DNA of 64,000 bases from Litorimonas sp039975855 (GCA_039975855.1 JBDWGH010000002.1:434001-498000), one strand, 5' to 3'. Positions 27,003 to 37,158 are shown, numbered from the stretch's first letter. Numbers and translations: made by a program. Notes: a model not told the origin generated them from the sequence alone.

Positions 27003-28037
27003 TTAAAAACCATGCCCTTTAACGGTTGTACGCGTCCGCGCTAAGAAACTGTGGGATGTCATGTAGAGGTCTCGGCCATCAGAGCCTCCAAACGTGACAT
27101 TTGCAATCGCCGTACCCGTCGAGATTAGACCGAGTTTTTCACCTTCTGGTGACATCATCCATACGCCGCCCGGACCTGTCGCAAATATCGTTCCATCTTC
27201 AGCCATCGCCATCCCGTCAGGATTTCCCGGCAGCCCTGCTTTCAGTTCTTCAAATGCTTCCGCAATGACACGCGAGTTGGACACATCCCCTGATATTGAA
27301 ACATCATAAGCGGTCCAATTCGCTGTCTCAGGATCAGAATTGGCGACGTAAAGTGTCCGTTCGTCTGGAGACAGGATTACCCCATTGGGACGCGGTAAAC
27401 TCCCGTCGACGACTTTCAATGAGCCGTCAGGATAGAGAGCGAAAACTCCGTTGAAATCCAATTCTTTCGCAGGATTGTCGTCTTGCCCCTTCAACCCATA
27501 GGGCGGATCGGTGAAGAAAATAATGCCGGAGCTATGCAGAACAGCATCGTTTGGGCTGTTGAGTTTTTTACCTTCGAATGTATCAGCCAAAACTGTTCGT
27601 TCTTGTGTCTGTACATTCTGGCGCCAGAGTGTTCGACTGCCATGGTCGGGGACGATAATATGATCCGCATCATGCATAATGAGACCGTTGGCCCCTGGAC
27701 TGGAGGTATAATCAGCTAACGGCGGGACAGCCCCTGATGGGCTCATATATTCGCTCAAGCCTTCGCCGTCCTTATACTTCCAGATGGTGTTCCCAGGGAC
27801 GTCCGTAAATAACACCGCATCCAAACTATCCACCCAAACCGGACCTTCCGACCAACCGTAGTCACCCCCCAATTTTTCAATTTTGGCTTTCGGGTCAATC
27901 AATCTGTTTTCAGATGTCGTTACGGCTCCAATGCTCTCAAAGAGAGTGGCACCCGTTTGTTGAGGAATAGGGTTAGTATCAGTTTCTGCACAGGCCCCTA
28001 CGCAAATCGCTAAGACACATAGTAAGGAAGCACGCAT
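27003..28037 (-). CDS. SMP-30/gluconolactonase-like lipoprotein
   Basis: A 344-residue beta-propeller of the SMP-30/gluconolactonase/LRE family. MRASLLCVLAICVGAC ends in a lipobox, so the protein is probably anchored in the periplasm or outer membrane. The typical motifs are present: GGDYGWSEGPVWVD supplies the metal-binding Glu, NSPNDAVLHSSGIIFFTDPPYG the Asn and central strand, and RPNGVILSPDERTLYVANS the second Asn. It is the last gene of the zwf-pgl-edd-glk operon, 14 bp after glk. The role is presumably to open glucono- or other aldono-lactones outside the cytoplasm, while pgl in the same operon is cytoplasmic. Confidence 0.85.
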   Translation of the reverse strand: MRASLLCVLAICVGACAETDTNPIPQQTGATLFESIGAVTTSENRLIDPKAKIEKLGGDYGWSEGPVWVDSLDAVLFTDVPGNTIWKYKDGEGLSEYMSPSGAVPPLADYTSSPGANGLIMHDADHIIVPDHGSRTLWRQNVQTQERTVLADTFEGKKLNSPNDAVLHSSGIIFFTDPPYGLKGQDDNPAKELDFNGVFALYPDGSLKVVDGSLPRPNGVILSPDERTLYVANSDPETANWTAYDVSISGDVSNSRVIAEAFEELKAGLPGNPDGMAMAEDGTIFATGPGGVWMMSPEGEKLGLISTGTAIANVTFGGSDGRDLYMTSHSFLARTRTTVKGHGF

Positions 28038-28051
28038 AGATCTCTCTTGTT

Positions 28052-29053
28052 TTAGTCTTTGAGCACCATCGCCGCAGCACCGTAAAGTGGGACAAAATTG
28101 GCCTGGATGAGGCGCACTGGAATATCTTTCACATACCAGCTACCTGGCCCGCGGTCTTTAAACCTAGACGCAAACTCCGATCCCGGAATGAATTTCGCAA
28201 TATGTCTGGACACCCCGCCGCCAACAACAACGCCACCGGATGTACCTTGAGTTACGGCCACATTCCCCGCAAATCCGCCCAACATCGAGCAAAATTGGGT
28301 GACAGTGATACGCGCAACTGATGACTTATCCAGTTCAGCAGCGCCGACAATTTCCGGAGCCGTCAAATTGTGATCAGGCGCGTCCATAATTGCACAAATT
28401 GCCGTGTGCAGTCTGACCAAACCTGGCCCAGATAATAGCGCTTCAGCTGACACAAATGACAACCGAGATGACCAATAAGCGAGTACGTCTCGTTCCAATT
28501 CACTCCCTGGTGCGAATGCGGTATGCCCACCTTCGGTTGGAATAATTCGTACGGGTTTCCCGGGCAGTATACACGATAGCCCCATACCTGTTCCCGGCCC
28601 AAGAACTGCGACGGGTTTGGTGTAATCAACTTTGCCTTCAATCAGAACGTCAAATCCATCATCAGGAATAACAGTCGCGCCATTGGCCATCGCCACAAAA
28701 TCATTCAGAACGACCGCCGTCTTAAGACCAAACTTTTTTCGTAGTTCATCTTCAGAAACGATCCAATTCAGATTTGTCATCCGAATTTCATCATCAAATT
28801 TTGGGCCCGCAAACGCAAAAGCGCCTTGTTTTGGCTGAACGTTAAATGTCTCTAGGTAGCTCGCAACGACATCGTTGAAAGTCTCATATTCTTCAACGGC
28901 GTAGCGCTCGGAATGATGAAGTTCTATGCCCCCAGATGCTGTGCGTTCTGCCAATGCCAAACGACAATTCGTTCCCCCAACATCACCGACTAGCGTCAGA
29001 CCTATTGACTTCCCGTTAGCGGCGGTGGCTGAAGATAAGCTGGTTTCCGGCAT
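28052..29053 (-). CDS. glk: Glucokinase
   Basis: A 333-residue ROK-independent (E. coli Glk type) glucokinase producing glucose 6-phosphate. LVGDVGGTNCRLAL near the start is the phosphate-1 ATP loop, and the middle holds VLGPGTGMGLSCIL and the TEGGHTAFAP sugar-binding motif. The ATG at 29053 shares one base with the edd stop (TAATG), so it is preferred over a GTG at 29065. It follows edd in the Entner-Doudoroff operon and is well suited to feed it. Confidence 0.93.
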   Translation of the reverse strand: MPETSLSSATAANGKSIGLTLVGDVGGTNCRLALAERTASGGIELHHSERYAVEEYETFNDVVASYLETFNVQPKQGAFAFAGPKFDDEIRMTNLNWIVSEDELRKKFGLKTAVVLNDFVAMANGATVIPDDGFDVLIEGKVDYTKPVAVLGPGTGMGLSCILPGKPVRIIPTEGGHTAFAPGSELERDVLAYWSSRLSFVSAEALLSGPGLVRLHTAICAIMDAPDHNLTAPEIVGAAELDKSSVARITVTQFCSMLGGFAGNVAVTQGTSGGVVVGGGVSRHIAKFIPGSEFASRFKDRGPGSWYVKDIPVRLIQANFVPLYGAAAMVLKD

Positions 29054-30903
29054 TAAGTTAACCACGGCATATCCCCCAATGTAGATGCACCGCTTTCGGC
29101 ATCTGTTGCCACAGCTCGCTGTACGGCAAACATATTCATACCCAATGCGGCCAGTTGTGGCTGAGGAGGTTGAACAGCCGCAGTCCTTGTAGACAAATCG
29201 ACACCAACAACTTCAACAACATTATTGGCCGGATCAACGCGTACAAGATCACCAGTTTGTATGCGCGCGATTGCGCCGCCCATCAGCGCTTCAGGATGAA
29301 GATGAATAGCAGCAGGAACCTTTCCAGACGCACCGGACATTCGGCCGTCTGTTACCATAGCAACCTTAAAACCCTTGTCTTGCAACAGGCCCAAAATCGG
29401 CGTGAGTTTGTGTAATTCTGGCATCCCATTGGCGCGAGGTCCTTGGAACCGCAAAACAACAACAAAATCGCGTTCAAGCTCTCCAGCTTTATGCATTGTT
29501 ATCAGATCGTTCTGATCATCAATTACAATGGCAGGAGCTTCTACTTTCCAGTTCTCTTCTTTAACGGCAGAAATTTTCATGACCGCCCGTCCCAGATTCC
29601 CTTCCAATAATGCCAAACCTCCATCCTTCCGAATGGGTTTGTCTACCGTTGTCAAAATCTCAGTATCCAGGCTAACTTTGGGCCCCTCACGCCAAATCAC
29701 CGTGTCTTGTTCAAGATGCATATTCTTCACGGGCTCTTGGGTATAGGCGTGGAGGCCATCGCCGCCTGCAATTGTTGTTACGTCCCCTTGCATCAGACCT
29801 GCGCTCAATAACTCACCGATAAGGTAGGCCATGCCGCCCGCCGCATGAAAATGGTTCACATCCATGATACCATTCGGATAGATTTTACAAATGAGCGGAA
29901 CAGCTTGGCTGATCGCGGCATAATCATCCCAATTGATGATGATCCCTGCCGCACGTGCAATTGCCGCCATGTGGATCGTCAAATTAGTGGACCCGCCCGT
30001 AGCCATTAATCCAACAAGCCCGTTCACAATGCTCTTTTCAGAAATCACATTGCAAGCTGGAGTGAAGGCTGCATGCTGACCTTGCGCCATGTTTGTAATT
30101 TGGGTTGCGCGCCTGACGGTTTGAGCCGTCAATGCATCACGAAGCGGCGTATTGGGATGTACAAAGCTAGAGCCAGGCAATTGCATGCCCATGACTTCCA
30201 TCAACATCTGATTAGTATTGGCCGTCCCGTAAAACGTGCATGTTCCAGGCGCGTGATAGCTAGCGGCTTCTGCGGCGAGAAGATCCGCACGCGTTGCCTC
30301 TCCTGCGGCAAACGCCTGCCGAACTCGCGCTTTTTCAGGGTTTGGAAGACCTGATGGCATTGGGCCAGCTGGCGCAAATATCTGCGGAATCCAACCAAAG
30401 CGAAGCGCCGCAATCATTAGACCAGGCACAATCTTATCGCAAACTCCCAAATGAATGGCTGCGTCGAACATATCGTGGGACAATGCGATTGCCGCGCCTT
30501 GGGCAATGTTGTCCCGTGAAAAGAGCGAGAGCTCCATACCTTCGCGCCCTTGGGTAACTCCATCACACATCGCGGGAACACCGCCAGCGACTTGCGCAGT
30601 AGCACCATTGCGCCGCGCTGCGTGGCGAATTAATTCGGGAAATCGCTCAAAAGGCGCATGTGCAGACAGCATATCATTATAAGCCGTGACGATACCGATA
30701 TTAGCCCATTTTGCCCCCAGCAGCTCTGTCTTTTCGAGAACAGCACACCCGGCGGAAGCGTGGGCGACATTACCTTCAGACAAGCGTCGACGCCTTGGTC
30801 CCTCACGCATTTGCGCTTCACAGGCTGCCAGATACCCTGCGCGACTCCTTTCGGAGCGCTTGGTAATCCGCGCTGTCACATCTTGGATCACGGAATGGAT
30901 CAT
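29053..30903 (-). CDS. edd: Phosphogluconate dehydratase
   Basis: Edd converts 6-phosphogluconate to KDPG, the first dedicated step of the Entner-Doudoroff pathway. The 616-residue frame contains the IlvD/Edd dehydratase cores with iron-sulphur cysteines: GGVPAMCDGVTQGREGMELS, LGVCDKIVPG and GTCTFYGTANTNQMLMEVMG. It overlaps pgl by ATGA and glk by TAATG, giving a tightly coupled operon. The downstream aldolase eda is not in the window. Confidence 0.95.
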   Translation of the reverse strand: MIHSVIQDVTARITKRSERSRAGYLAACEAQMREGPRRRRLSEGNVAHASAGCAVLEKTELLGAKWANIGIVTAYNDMLSAHAPFERFPELIRHAARRNGATAQVAGGVPAMCDGVTQGREGMELSLFSRDNIAQGAAIALSHDMFDAAIHLGVCDKIVPGLMIAALRFGWIPQIFAPAGPMPSGLPNPEKARVRQAFAAGEATRADLLAAEAASYHAPGTCTFYGTANTNQMLMEVMGMQLPGSSFVHPNTPLRDALTAQTVRRATQITNMAQGQHAAFTPACNVISEKSIVNGLVGLMATGGSTNLTIHMAAIARAAGIIINWDDYAAISQAVPLICKIYPNGIMDVNHFHAAGGMAYLIGELLSAGLMQGDVTTIAGGDGLHAYTQEPVKNMHLEQDTVIWREGPKVSLDTEILTTVDKPIRKDGGLALLEGNLGRAVMKISAVKEENWKVEAPAIVIDDQNDLITMHKAGELERDFVVVLRFQGPRANGMPELHKLTPILGLLQDKGFKVAMVTDGRMSGASGKVPAAIHLHPEALMGGAIARIQTGDLVRVDPANNVVEVVGVDLSTRTAAVQPPQPQLAALGMNMFAVQRAVATDAESGASTLGDMPWLT

Positions 30904-31610
30904 GAGGCAGGGCTCGCAAATACATGAAGATTTTGTCCCGCACGTAGCAGAGCCTGTACGGGTGCATCAGATAACGCCTTTGCGGGGGCGACGTCAAATA
31001 CGCCTCGCTTAGCCTCACCGGGGATAAAAAGAATAACGGCATGCGCGTCTAAAACAGCACGCAAGGTCAGGGTAATTCGATGCGGATGGTCGCCCGCAAC
31101 AGGAGCCCCGGCCGCATCGACCGCGCATAGGATATTTTGGTTATCCAAAGCTAACGCCGTATCCAACCCTTTTGAGTTTGGAAACCAAGACGCCGTATGT
31201 GCATCGGATCCCATGCCCATAACGCAGACGTCAAAAGGGCGTTGAACTTTTTGGAACCGCATTTCCGCAGTTTTCAGCCCCGCCGTCACCGTAGTGTGCT
31301 TGGTTTTCAATCCAAAAAAGTTCGCTGAGACCGCTTTATTTTGGATTAGATGCTCGCGAATAAAGTCTTCATTCGACCCCGGTTGTCCGGGATCAACCCA
31401 ACGCTCGTCGACAAGGCCAACCGCTACGTTAGACCAGTCCAAATCAACCTTCGACAATCGTTCATATAACGGTTTCGGAGAACTTCCACCGCTGACCATT
31501 AAGCTAGCATGACCACGCGATTGGAGAGCTTGTCTCAACATAGCTTCAATAGCGAACGCCGCATTCGCAATCATATTGCCTTGGCAATGTATGGTGGGTT
31601 GATCGATCAT
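30900..31610 (-). CDS. pgl: 6-phosphogluconolactonase
   Basis: A 236-residue DevB-type lactonase that hydrolyses the product of zwf. The signature SGGSSPKPLYERLS and the GLVDERWVDP and GMGSDAHTASWFP motifs match the family. It overlaps zwf and edd by ATGA on both sides, consistent with balanced expression of the zwf-pgl-edd relay. Cytoplasmic, no signal. Confidence 0.93.
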   Translation of the reverse strand: MIDQPTIHCQGNMIANAAFAIEAMLRQALQSRGHASLMVSGGSSPKPLYERLSKVDLDWSNVAVGLVDERWVDPGQPGSNEDFIREHLIQNKAVSANFFGLKTKHTTVTAGLKTAEMRFQKVQRPFDVCVMGMGSDAHTASWFPNSKGLDTALALDNQNILCAVDAAGAPVAGDHPHRITLTLRAVLDAHAVILFIPGEAKRGVFDVAPAKALSDAPVQALLRAGQNLHVFASPAS

Positions 31611-33154
31611 TCGATCTCAGACCATTCATCGCCCTGGTTAGCAAGCATGCGATTAGCCGCATCAGGACCATCTGATCCCGCAGGATAATAGGAGACTGTT
31701 TGGCCAACTTCTTTCCAAGCATTCAAAATGCCGTCACACCAGATCCAGGCTGCTTCGACTTCGTCGCGGCGCATAAACAGCGAAAGGTTCCCTCGGACAA
31801 CATCCATTAAAAGACGCTCATAGGCGTCAGGGTATCTGACGGTAAAATTATCCGCATAAGACAGATTCAATGGCAAGGTTTTCAGTCGCAAACCACCGGC
31901 GCCAGGCTCTTTGATTTCCATCCAAAGATTGACGGCCTCATCTGGTTGCAATCGAATTACCAGCTTGTTCGGATTGACAGGGATTCCAGCACCGAAAATG
32001 GAGTGAGGAACGGGTTTGAATTGAACGATAATTTCGGACCGACGACCGCTCATGCGTTTGCCAGTACGAATATAAATGGGAACCCCTGCCCAACGCCAAT
32101 TATTTACTTCGGCATGGATAGCAACATAGGTTTCTGCATCGCTCTCTTCGAAATCTACATCCGTCAGGTAATCAGGCGCAATTTCACCATCGACTTTCCC
32201 TTTCACGTACTGTCCTCTGACAGTCGTTTCTCTTACGTTCTCGGCTGTGATAGGCGCCAACGCACGGAGGACTTTGATTTTTTCCAATCGCAAATCGTCA
32301 GCATCCGTAGACCCAGGCGCTTCCATCATGGTCAAGCATAGCAGTTGGAGCAGATGATTCTGGACCATATCCCGCAGCGCGCCCGACTTATCATAATAAG
32401 CCCCTCTCCCGCCTGCGCCGATACTCTCGGCAACTGTAATTTCAATATGTTCGATCGAATCCCGGTTCCAAAGTGGCTCCAATAGTACATTGCCAAAACG
32501 CAGAACGAGTAGGTTTTGGACCGTTTCCTTGCCTAAAAAATGGTCGATTCGGTAAATTCGCTTTTCGGAGAAGACTTTCCCGACCGCTTCGTTGATTTCG
32601 TCCGCGGATTTAAAGTCACGACCTAAAGGTTTTTCTAGAACTACACGGCTTTGTTTATGAGCTAGATTGGCAGCTTTTAAACCTTGGCAAATATTGGAAA
32701 ATAACGCGGGCGGCATAGCCAGATAGAACACGCGAATGAGCTTCTCGGTTGTATCCAATTTCTCGCCAAGACTTCCCCAATCTTTGTCGGTCGTCACGTC
32801 AACAGGAACGTAATCGACTAGCTCACAAAAGGATTCCCAATCTGTTTTCGAAAAATCAGCATCTGGATGAAACTGTTGATAGGCCTCGGTTATCATTTTC
32901 AGGTATTCATCACGAGTTATCCGTGAACGGGACGCACCAATTATCCTAGACTTTTTAGGTATTTGGCCGTCGCAAAACCGATGATATAGCGACGGAATTA
33001 ATTTACGACGTGCAAGATCGCCCGTTCCACCAAAGACAACAATTTCGAATGGCTCGACGGGTACAAAAGCTGACCCAGCTTCAGGAGCTACCTCCGACGT
33101 CGAAACCCTCTTCCGGCTACCAGAGCCAGGCTTTTTGGTGTTTAAGTTAGCCAC
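31607..33154 (-). CDS. zwf: Glucose-6-phosphate 1-dehydrogenase
   Basis: A 515-residue NAD(P)-dependent dehydrogenase that opens the Entner-Doudoroff/pentose phosphate routes. Nucleotide-binding motif VVFGGTGDLARRKL lies after a 30-residue low-complexity lead. The active-site RIDHFLGKETVQN stretch contains the catalytic His and binding Lys. The start codon is GTG (33154), preceded by AAAGGGA. The palindrome TGACAGCGCTGTCA lies 84 bp upstream. It is the first gene of the zwf-pgl-edd-glk-SMP30 operon. Confidence 0.96.
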   Translation of the reverse strand: MANLNTKKPGSGSRKRVSTSEVAPEAGSAFVPVEPFEIVVFGGTGDLARRKLIPSLYHRFCDGQIPKKSRIIGASRSRITRDEYLKMITEAYQQFHPDADFSKTDWESFCELVDYVPVDVTTDKDWGSLGEKLDTTEKLIRVFYLAMPPALFSNICQGLKAANLAHKQSRVVLEKPLGRDFKSADEINEAVGKVFSEKRIYRIDHFLGKETVQNLLVLRFGNVLLEPLWNRDSIEHIEITVAESIGAGGRGAYYDKSGALRDMVQNHLLQLLCLTMMEAPGSTDADDLRLEKIKVLRALAPITAENVRETTVRGQYVKGKVDGEIAPDYLTDVDFEESDAETYVAIHAEVNNWRWAGVPIYIRTGKRMSGRRSEIIVQFKPVPHSIFGAGIPVNPNKLVIRLQPDEAVNLWMEIKEPGAGGLRLKTLPLNLSYADNFTVRYPDAYERLLMDVVRGNLSLFMRRDEVEAAWIWCDGILNAWKEVGQTVSYYPAGSDGPDAANRMLANQGDEWSEIE

Positions 33155-33237
33155 CTTAGTTTCCCTTTAATCCGACGAATTGCGACTCCGTCCAAGCGGG
33201 CCGTCTCATGCAGCCTTAGGGAAGATATGTCCAGTAA

Positions 33238-33251
33238 TGACAGCGCTGTCA
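33238..33251. promoter_or_regulatory. LacI-type operator upstream of zwf
   Basis: TGACAGCGCTGTCA is a perfect 14-bp palindrome with a central CG, the hallmark of LacI-family sites. On the minus strand its flank reads TTGACA, followed 17 bases on by CATATC, so it overlaps a plausible -35 box. The same motif occurs upstream of the MFS gene, the GH3-xyl operon and the TonB receptor. The LacI gene itself lies just beyond it. Confidence 0.75.
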
Positions 33252-33306
33252 ACCAGCAAGAAATGTTCGTTTTCGAAAATTACTGATTAAATGTACTTTG
33301 GCTGTT

Positions 33307-34326
33307 CTATTTGAGGTCAGAAACTGAGTCTCTAAGCATGATTTCAAAGTCTAAAATTTGACCTTTTTCCGCCTCTTCATCTGATCGGCGAACTAGCTCT
33401 TTCGCGGCTTGATGCCCCATTTTAAAAATAGGCTGGCGAACTGTCGTCAGAGCAGGCCAAACCACTCGAGCCAGTGGGGTGTCATCAAAACCGCAAACCG
33501 AAAGAGTGTCGGGTACATTCAATCCCATTTGGCCTGCGACAGAGATCACAGCAGCTGCCATATCGTCATTTGACGCGAATATAGCAGTTGGTCGCTCCGG
33601 ATTGGATTCTGCTAATAACTTTCGCGCGGCAGCCGCGCCAGATTCGAAGGAAAAATCGCCTTGCACAATGAAATTTTCTGAGACCGCAAGCCCGGCTTCC
33701 TGCATAGCCTTCACAAATCCGGCATGTCGCAAAGATGTCGCAGCGTGATCCATGTGACCGCGAATAAAGGCAATTTTTTCATGACCCTGTTTAAGAAGGT
33801 ATTGGGTCATCTGATAAGACGCAGTCTCATCATCCATCCCTACAAATGGCTGTGTTCCCCCATTCTTGGGTGCAATCCGAACGCATTTTATGCTCAACTC
33901 TTCTAAGACCTCTAGAACAGCTTCATTATCACTCAATGGAGGCGTTAAAATAACGCCATCCACGGGCAATCTATCAAGCACAGTTCTGACAAGCCCGACT
34001 TTTTCGTCATGAGTACCGCTTTCCGCGAGTGACAGAGGCTCTACCACAAGATGATATCCGGCTTCGCGGCATGCATCGATAGCCCCTCGTTGGATATGAG
34101 AGATATAGTTTGGCGACGGATTATCATAGATGAGCGCAATCAGATATGACTTCGACGTTGCCAGCCCGCGGGCAGCAAGGTTGGGAGAATATCTCAGCTC
34201 ATCCGCAATCGCCTTCACGCGAGCGCGAGTTTTTTCAGCCACATTGGGTTCGTTATTCAAAACCCGCGACACAGTCTTCATTGAAACGCCAGCTCGTTTC
34301 GCGACGTCGGTGATTGTAGCTTTCAT
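33307..34326 (-). CDS. LacI-family transcriptional regulator
   Basis: A 339-residue repressor. The N-terminal helix-turn-helix (TITDVAKRAGVSMKTVSRVL) is followed by a hinge with ARGLATSK, then a periplasmic-binding-protein-like sugar-sensing domain (LIALIYDNPSPNYI, then DGVILTPP, AIFASNDDMAAAV). The start is ATG 34326 with AGGGGAA upstream; the longer frame to 34395 has no extra domain sequence. It sits between a GH3 lipoprotein gene and the zwf operator. By position and central-CG motif it is the best candidate to bind the four palindromes. Confidence 0.92.
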   Translation of the reverse strand: MKATITDVAKRAGVSMKTVSRVLNNEPNVAEKTRARVKAIADELRYSPNLAARGLATSKSYLIALIYDNPSPNYISHIQRGAIDACREAGYHLVVEPLSLAESGTHDEKVGLVRTVLDRLPVDGVILTPPLSDNEAVLEVLEELSIKCVRIAPKNGGTQPFVGMDDETASYQMTQYLLKQGHEKIAFIRGHMDHAATSLRHAGFVKAMQEAGLAVSENFIVQGDFSFESGAAAARKLLAESNPERPTAIFASNDDMAAAVISVAGQMGLNVPDTLSVCGFDDTPLARVVWPALTTVRQPIFKMGHQAAKELVRRSDEEAEKGQILDFEIMLRDSVSDLK

Positions 34327-34474
34327 ACTCGTCGTTCCCCTAGTCAGGGTCGAGACTGACCGCATTAAACTGCGGTCAGAGACCCTCCCCAGCATTCCTT
34401 ATGGTCTGATTGCCATTTAGTCGCAAGAAACGCGTGGAGTTTATTCATTCAACTTCAATTAAAGGCTTCTATAC

Positions 34475-37039
34475 CTAATTCAAACAAACAGCCTGTCCCT
34501 CATTTGCAACGAGGCGAATATCAGACATGCTAAATTTGGCGGCACCGTCTGACTCAATCACGACAGGAGAACGCACATATTCCATGCTGGGCGCGGCCCC
34601 CATACACGAGAGCTTTACAGAAACTTCGGCCCATTCACCAAATTTGGCACCTTGCAAAACAGACGACAAATCATTGTCAACCGAACATCCATCGCCGCAA
34701 TCCAAACCAACACGCACCGATGCATTTTCTGCGCCTGCTTCAGGACGAACACGGAAATACAACGCCATATCGCCTGTGTTCTGACGGCGTAGATCAATCG
34801 GTGTTCCGCGAATTTCAAAACGCCCTGTGTCTTTGAATTCCAACGTCCTAATATTCTCTTGAACACCGTCATCAGCCGAAACTATGCTCACATTTCCGCC
34901 AGGGCTTTCTGCCTTTGATGTTTTGACAGTAAATTTCCCAGACGCATCACCAATGATCATTTCCCAAGGGAATACCGCTTTACCAGCTTTGAAAAATTCG
35001 CTCTCATTCTTTTGTGAGAGCTCCACACCTGCCTCTTCGGGCAAAGCCGCCAATTTGCCATCTTGGGCATAAGTTAGACCAAAGCCATAAGCAAAAAGCG
35101 GATCATAATTCTCATCATCATAGTTCAGAGGTGTTTGAATGGCTGTTCGAGGCCAAGAATAAGATAGAGTACCTTTGAAATCGACCGCTTCACCCGCGTC
35201 ATCTTCGCCAAACAAAACATCCATTGCGTAACCGCCTTCAGAACCCGGCAACCAAGCTGCTACGAAGGCATTTGAAGCATTAATTTCACGGTTCATCCAC
35301 ATAGGACGGCCCGTCAAGAAAACAGCGACAGTCGGAATCCCATCCGCTTGGAACTTCTTCAGAAGGCTCAAATCAGAATCGTCACCAGGTTTATAGGCGA
35401 GAGTGTCAATGTCCCCCTTAAACTCCGCATATGGATCTTCGCCAAATACAACGACAGCAACCGTCGGCGTTCCGGTATAAATGCCCTGCGGATCCGCTTG
35501 GATGACTTTGCCTGAACCGTTTTTCAAGTGACGTTCAATCCCGTCCAACATTGATGAACCGCCCGGGAAGTCAGAGTTCTTGTTGCCTGTTCCCTGCCAA
35601 GACAAAGTCCACCCGCCAGATTGCTTTCCGATATTATCAACGCCGTCACCCGCAACAAGAATGGTGGCATCATTAGACAGCGGTAAAACGCCATCGTTTT
35701 TGAGGAGCACTAGCGACTCGCGTACAGCTTGCCGGGCTACAGCCTTGGACGCCGGATCCTGTAGTAAATCATATTGCCCTGCCACCCCGCGTGAAGACGG
35801 CTTTCCTGCTTCAAACAATCCCGCCCGAAGTTTGACGCGCAAAATTCGGCGTACGGCATCGTCCAAACGGACCAAGTCAATCTCACCGGATTCAGCTTGC
35901 TTCAGCGTTGTATCAAACAATCCTCGCCAACTATCCGGGGCCATGTACATATCGAGCCCCGCATGCAGCGCTTCGGGACAATCAGTGTTCGTACAGCTAT
36001 CGAGTTGCCCATGCGCATTCCAATCACCCACGATAAATCCATCAAAACCCATTTGGCCCTTCAAGACATCGGTCAACAATCCCTTATGACCCGTCAATTT
36101 TTTGCCCTGCCAAGACGAGAAACTCGCCATCACAGACTGAACACCAGCCTCTAATGCAGGAGGGTATCCCGCGCCATGAATGTCTCTGAGTTCCTCTTCA
36201 GTTTCAATTGAATCGCCTTGGTCTCGACCTTGGTTCGTGCCCCCGTCAGCGAGGAAATGTTTCGCCGTCGCAATAACATGATCGCCTTGCAGCCAATCAT
36301 CCGACCCGACTTCGCCCTGAATACCGCGGATCAGTTCACCTGCGTAAGACGCCGTTACTTCCGGATTTTCAGAGTAACCTTCATAAGTCCGCCCCCAACG
36401 ATCATCGCGAACAACTGCGATTGTCGGAGCAAAAGTCCACTCCTGCGCGCCAACGCGAATTTCCTGTGCTGTGATGGCGCCGATTTTACCTAAGAGCTCC
36501 GGATTGCGCGTCGCGCCCAGCCCTATGTTATGCGGGAATACCGTTGCGCCCGGAACATTATTATGTCCGTGAACGGCATCTGTTCCCCAAATCATAGGAA
36601 TGAACATGCTGTCGCCGTATGCTTCCTTAGACGCTTCATAAAACTCATCCGCTAGCTCAACCCACGCTGATGCGGCGGAGCGGTTGTTTCCGTCCGGAGC
36701 CGAATTACCACCGTTCAAAATAGAGCCCAATGGATAAGTCTTTAGATCCTCGGGAGAGATTGATCCGATATCCGCCTGAATGACCTGGCCAACTTTCTGG
36801 CGCAATGTCATTTGAGCCATAATATCCGTTATGCGAGCCTCAATTGCCGGATCCAAACCAACAGGACTCTTAACTTTAGGCCAAATAGAAGGGTCCACCG
36901 ACCCTGGCGCGCGCACCTCTAATTTGTCAGCTAGATTGTCAGCCGTCGCGCTCGGAGCGTCCTGGTCTCCGCCGCACGCAACAAGTCCGGCAGATAGGGC
37001 TAAAATGGAAACAGATTTCAATGAAAGAATACGGAACAT
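34475..37039 (-). CDS. GH3 family beta-glucosidase-like lipoprotein
   Basis: An 854-residue glycoside hydrolase. The lead ends in ALSAGLVACGG, a lipobox, so the enzyme is membrane-anchored on the periplasmic or outer side. The GH3 N-terminal barrel has an AKHFLADGGTNQGRDQGD substrate site and the nucleophile region GFDGFIVGDWNAHGQ. The (alpha/beta)6 sandwich follows, with KNDGVLPLS and GRPMWMNREINAS. The C-terminal region beyond about 680 resembles the CBM-like beta-sandwich of ExoP-type exo-beta-glucosidases. It probably cleaves beta-glucan oligosaccharides and is upstream of the LacI gene on the same strand. Confidence 0.9.
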   Translation of the reverse strand: MFRILSLKSVSILALSAGLVACGGDQDAPSATADNLADKLEVRAPGSVDPSIWPKVKSPVGLDPAIEARITDIMAQMTLRQKVGQVIQADIGSISPEDLKTYPLGSILNGGNSAPDGNNRSAASAWVELADEFYEASKEAYGDSMFIPMIWGTDAVHGHNNVPGATVFPHNIGLGATRNPELLGKIGAITAQEIRVGAQEWTFAPTIAVVRDDRWGRTYEGYSENPEVTASYAGELIRGIQGEVGSDDWLQGDHVIATAKHFLADGGTNQGRDQGDSIETEEELRDIHGAGYPPALEAGVQSVMASFSSWQGKKLTGHKGLLTDVLKGQMGFDGFIVGDWNAHGQLDSCTNTDCPEALHAGLDMYMAPDSWRGLFDTTLKQAESGEIDLVRLDDAVRRILRVKLRAGLFEAGKPSSRGVAGQYDLLQDPASKAVARQAVRESLVLLKNDGVLPLSNDATILVAGDGVDNIGKQSGGWTLSWQGTGNKNSDFPGGSSMLDGIERHLKNGSGKVIQADPQGIYTGTPTVAVVVFGEDPYAEFKGDIDTLAYKPGDDSDLSLLKKFQADGIPTVAVFLTGRPMWMNREINASNAFVAAWLPGSEGGYAMDVLFGEDDAGEAVDFKGTLSYSWPRTAIQTPLNYDDENYDPLFAYGFGLTYAQDGKLAALPEEAGVELSQKNESEFFKAGKAVFPWEMIIGDASGKFTVKTSKAESPGGNVSIVSADDGVQENIRTLEFKDTGRFEIRGTPIDLRRQNTGDMALYFRVRPEAGAENASVRVGLDCGDGCSVDNDLSSVLQGAKFGEWAEVSVKLSCMGAAPSMEYVRSPVVIESDGAAKFSMSDIRLVANEGQAVCLN

Positions 37040-37142
37040 AAAAGGTCCTCAGCTTGGAATTTGGCGCACCGTTTTGAATACAACGCAGCCCTTGGGGTTG
37101 ATAAGATTTGACGGCCTCAGGGATAAATCACCGAGAACGAAG

Positions 37143-37158
37143 TGAACGAAAGCGTTCA
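37143..37158. promoter_or_regulatory. Inverted repeat upstream of GH3 lipoprotein gene
   Basis: TGAACG-AAAG-CGTTCA is a perfect 6-bp inverted repeat about 104 bp before the GH3 start. It differs from the local TGACAGCG motif, so it may bind another regulator or be chance. The rest of 37040-37304 holds no gene that I can support. Confidence 0.3.
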
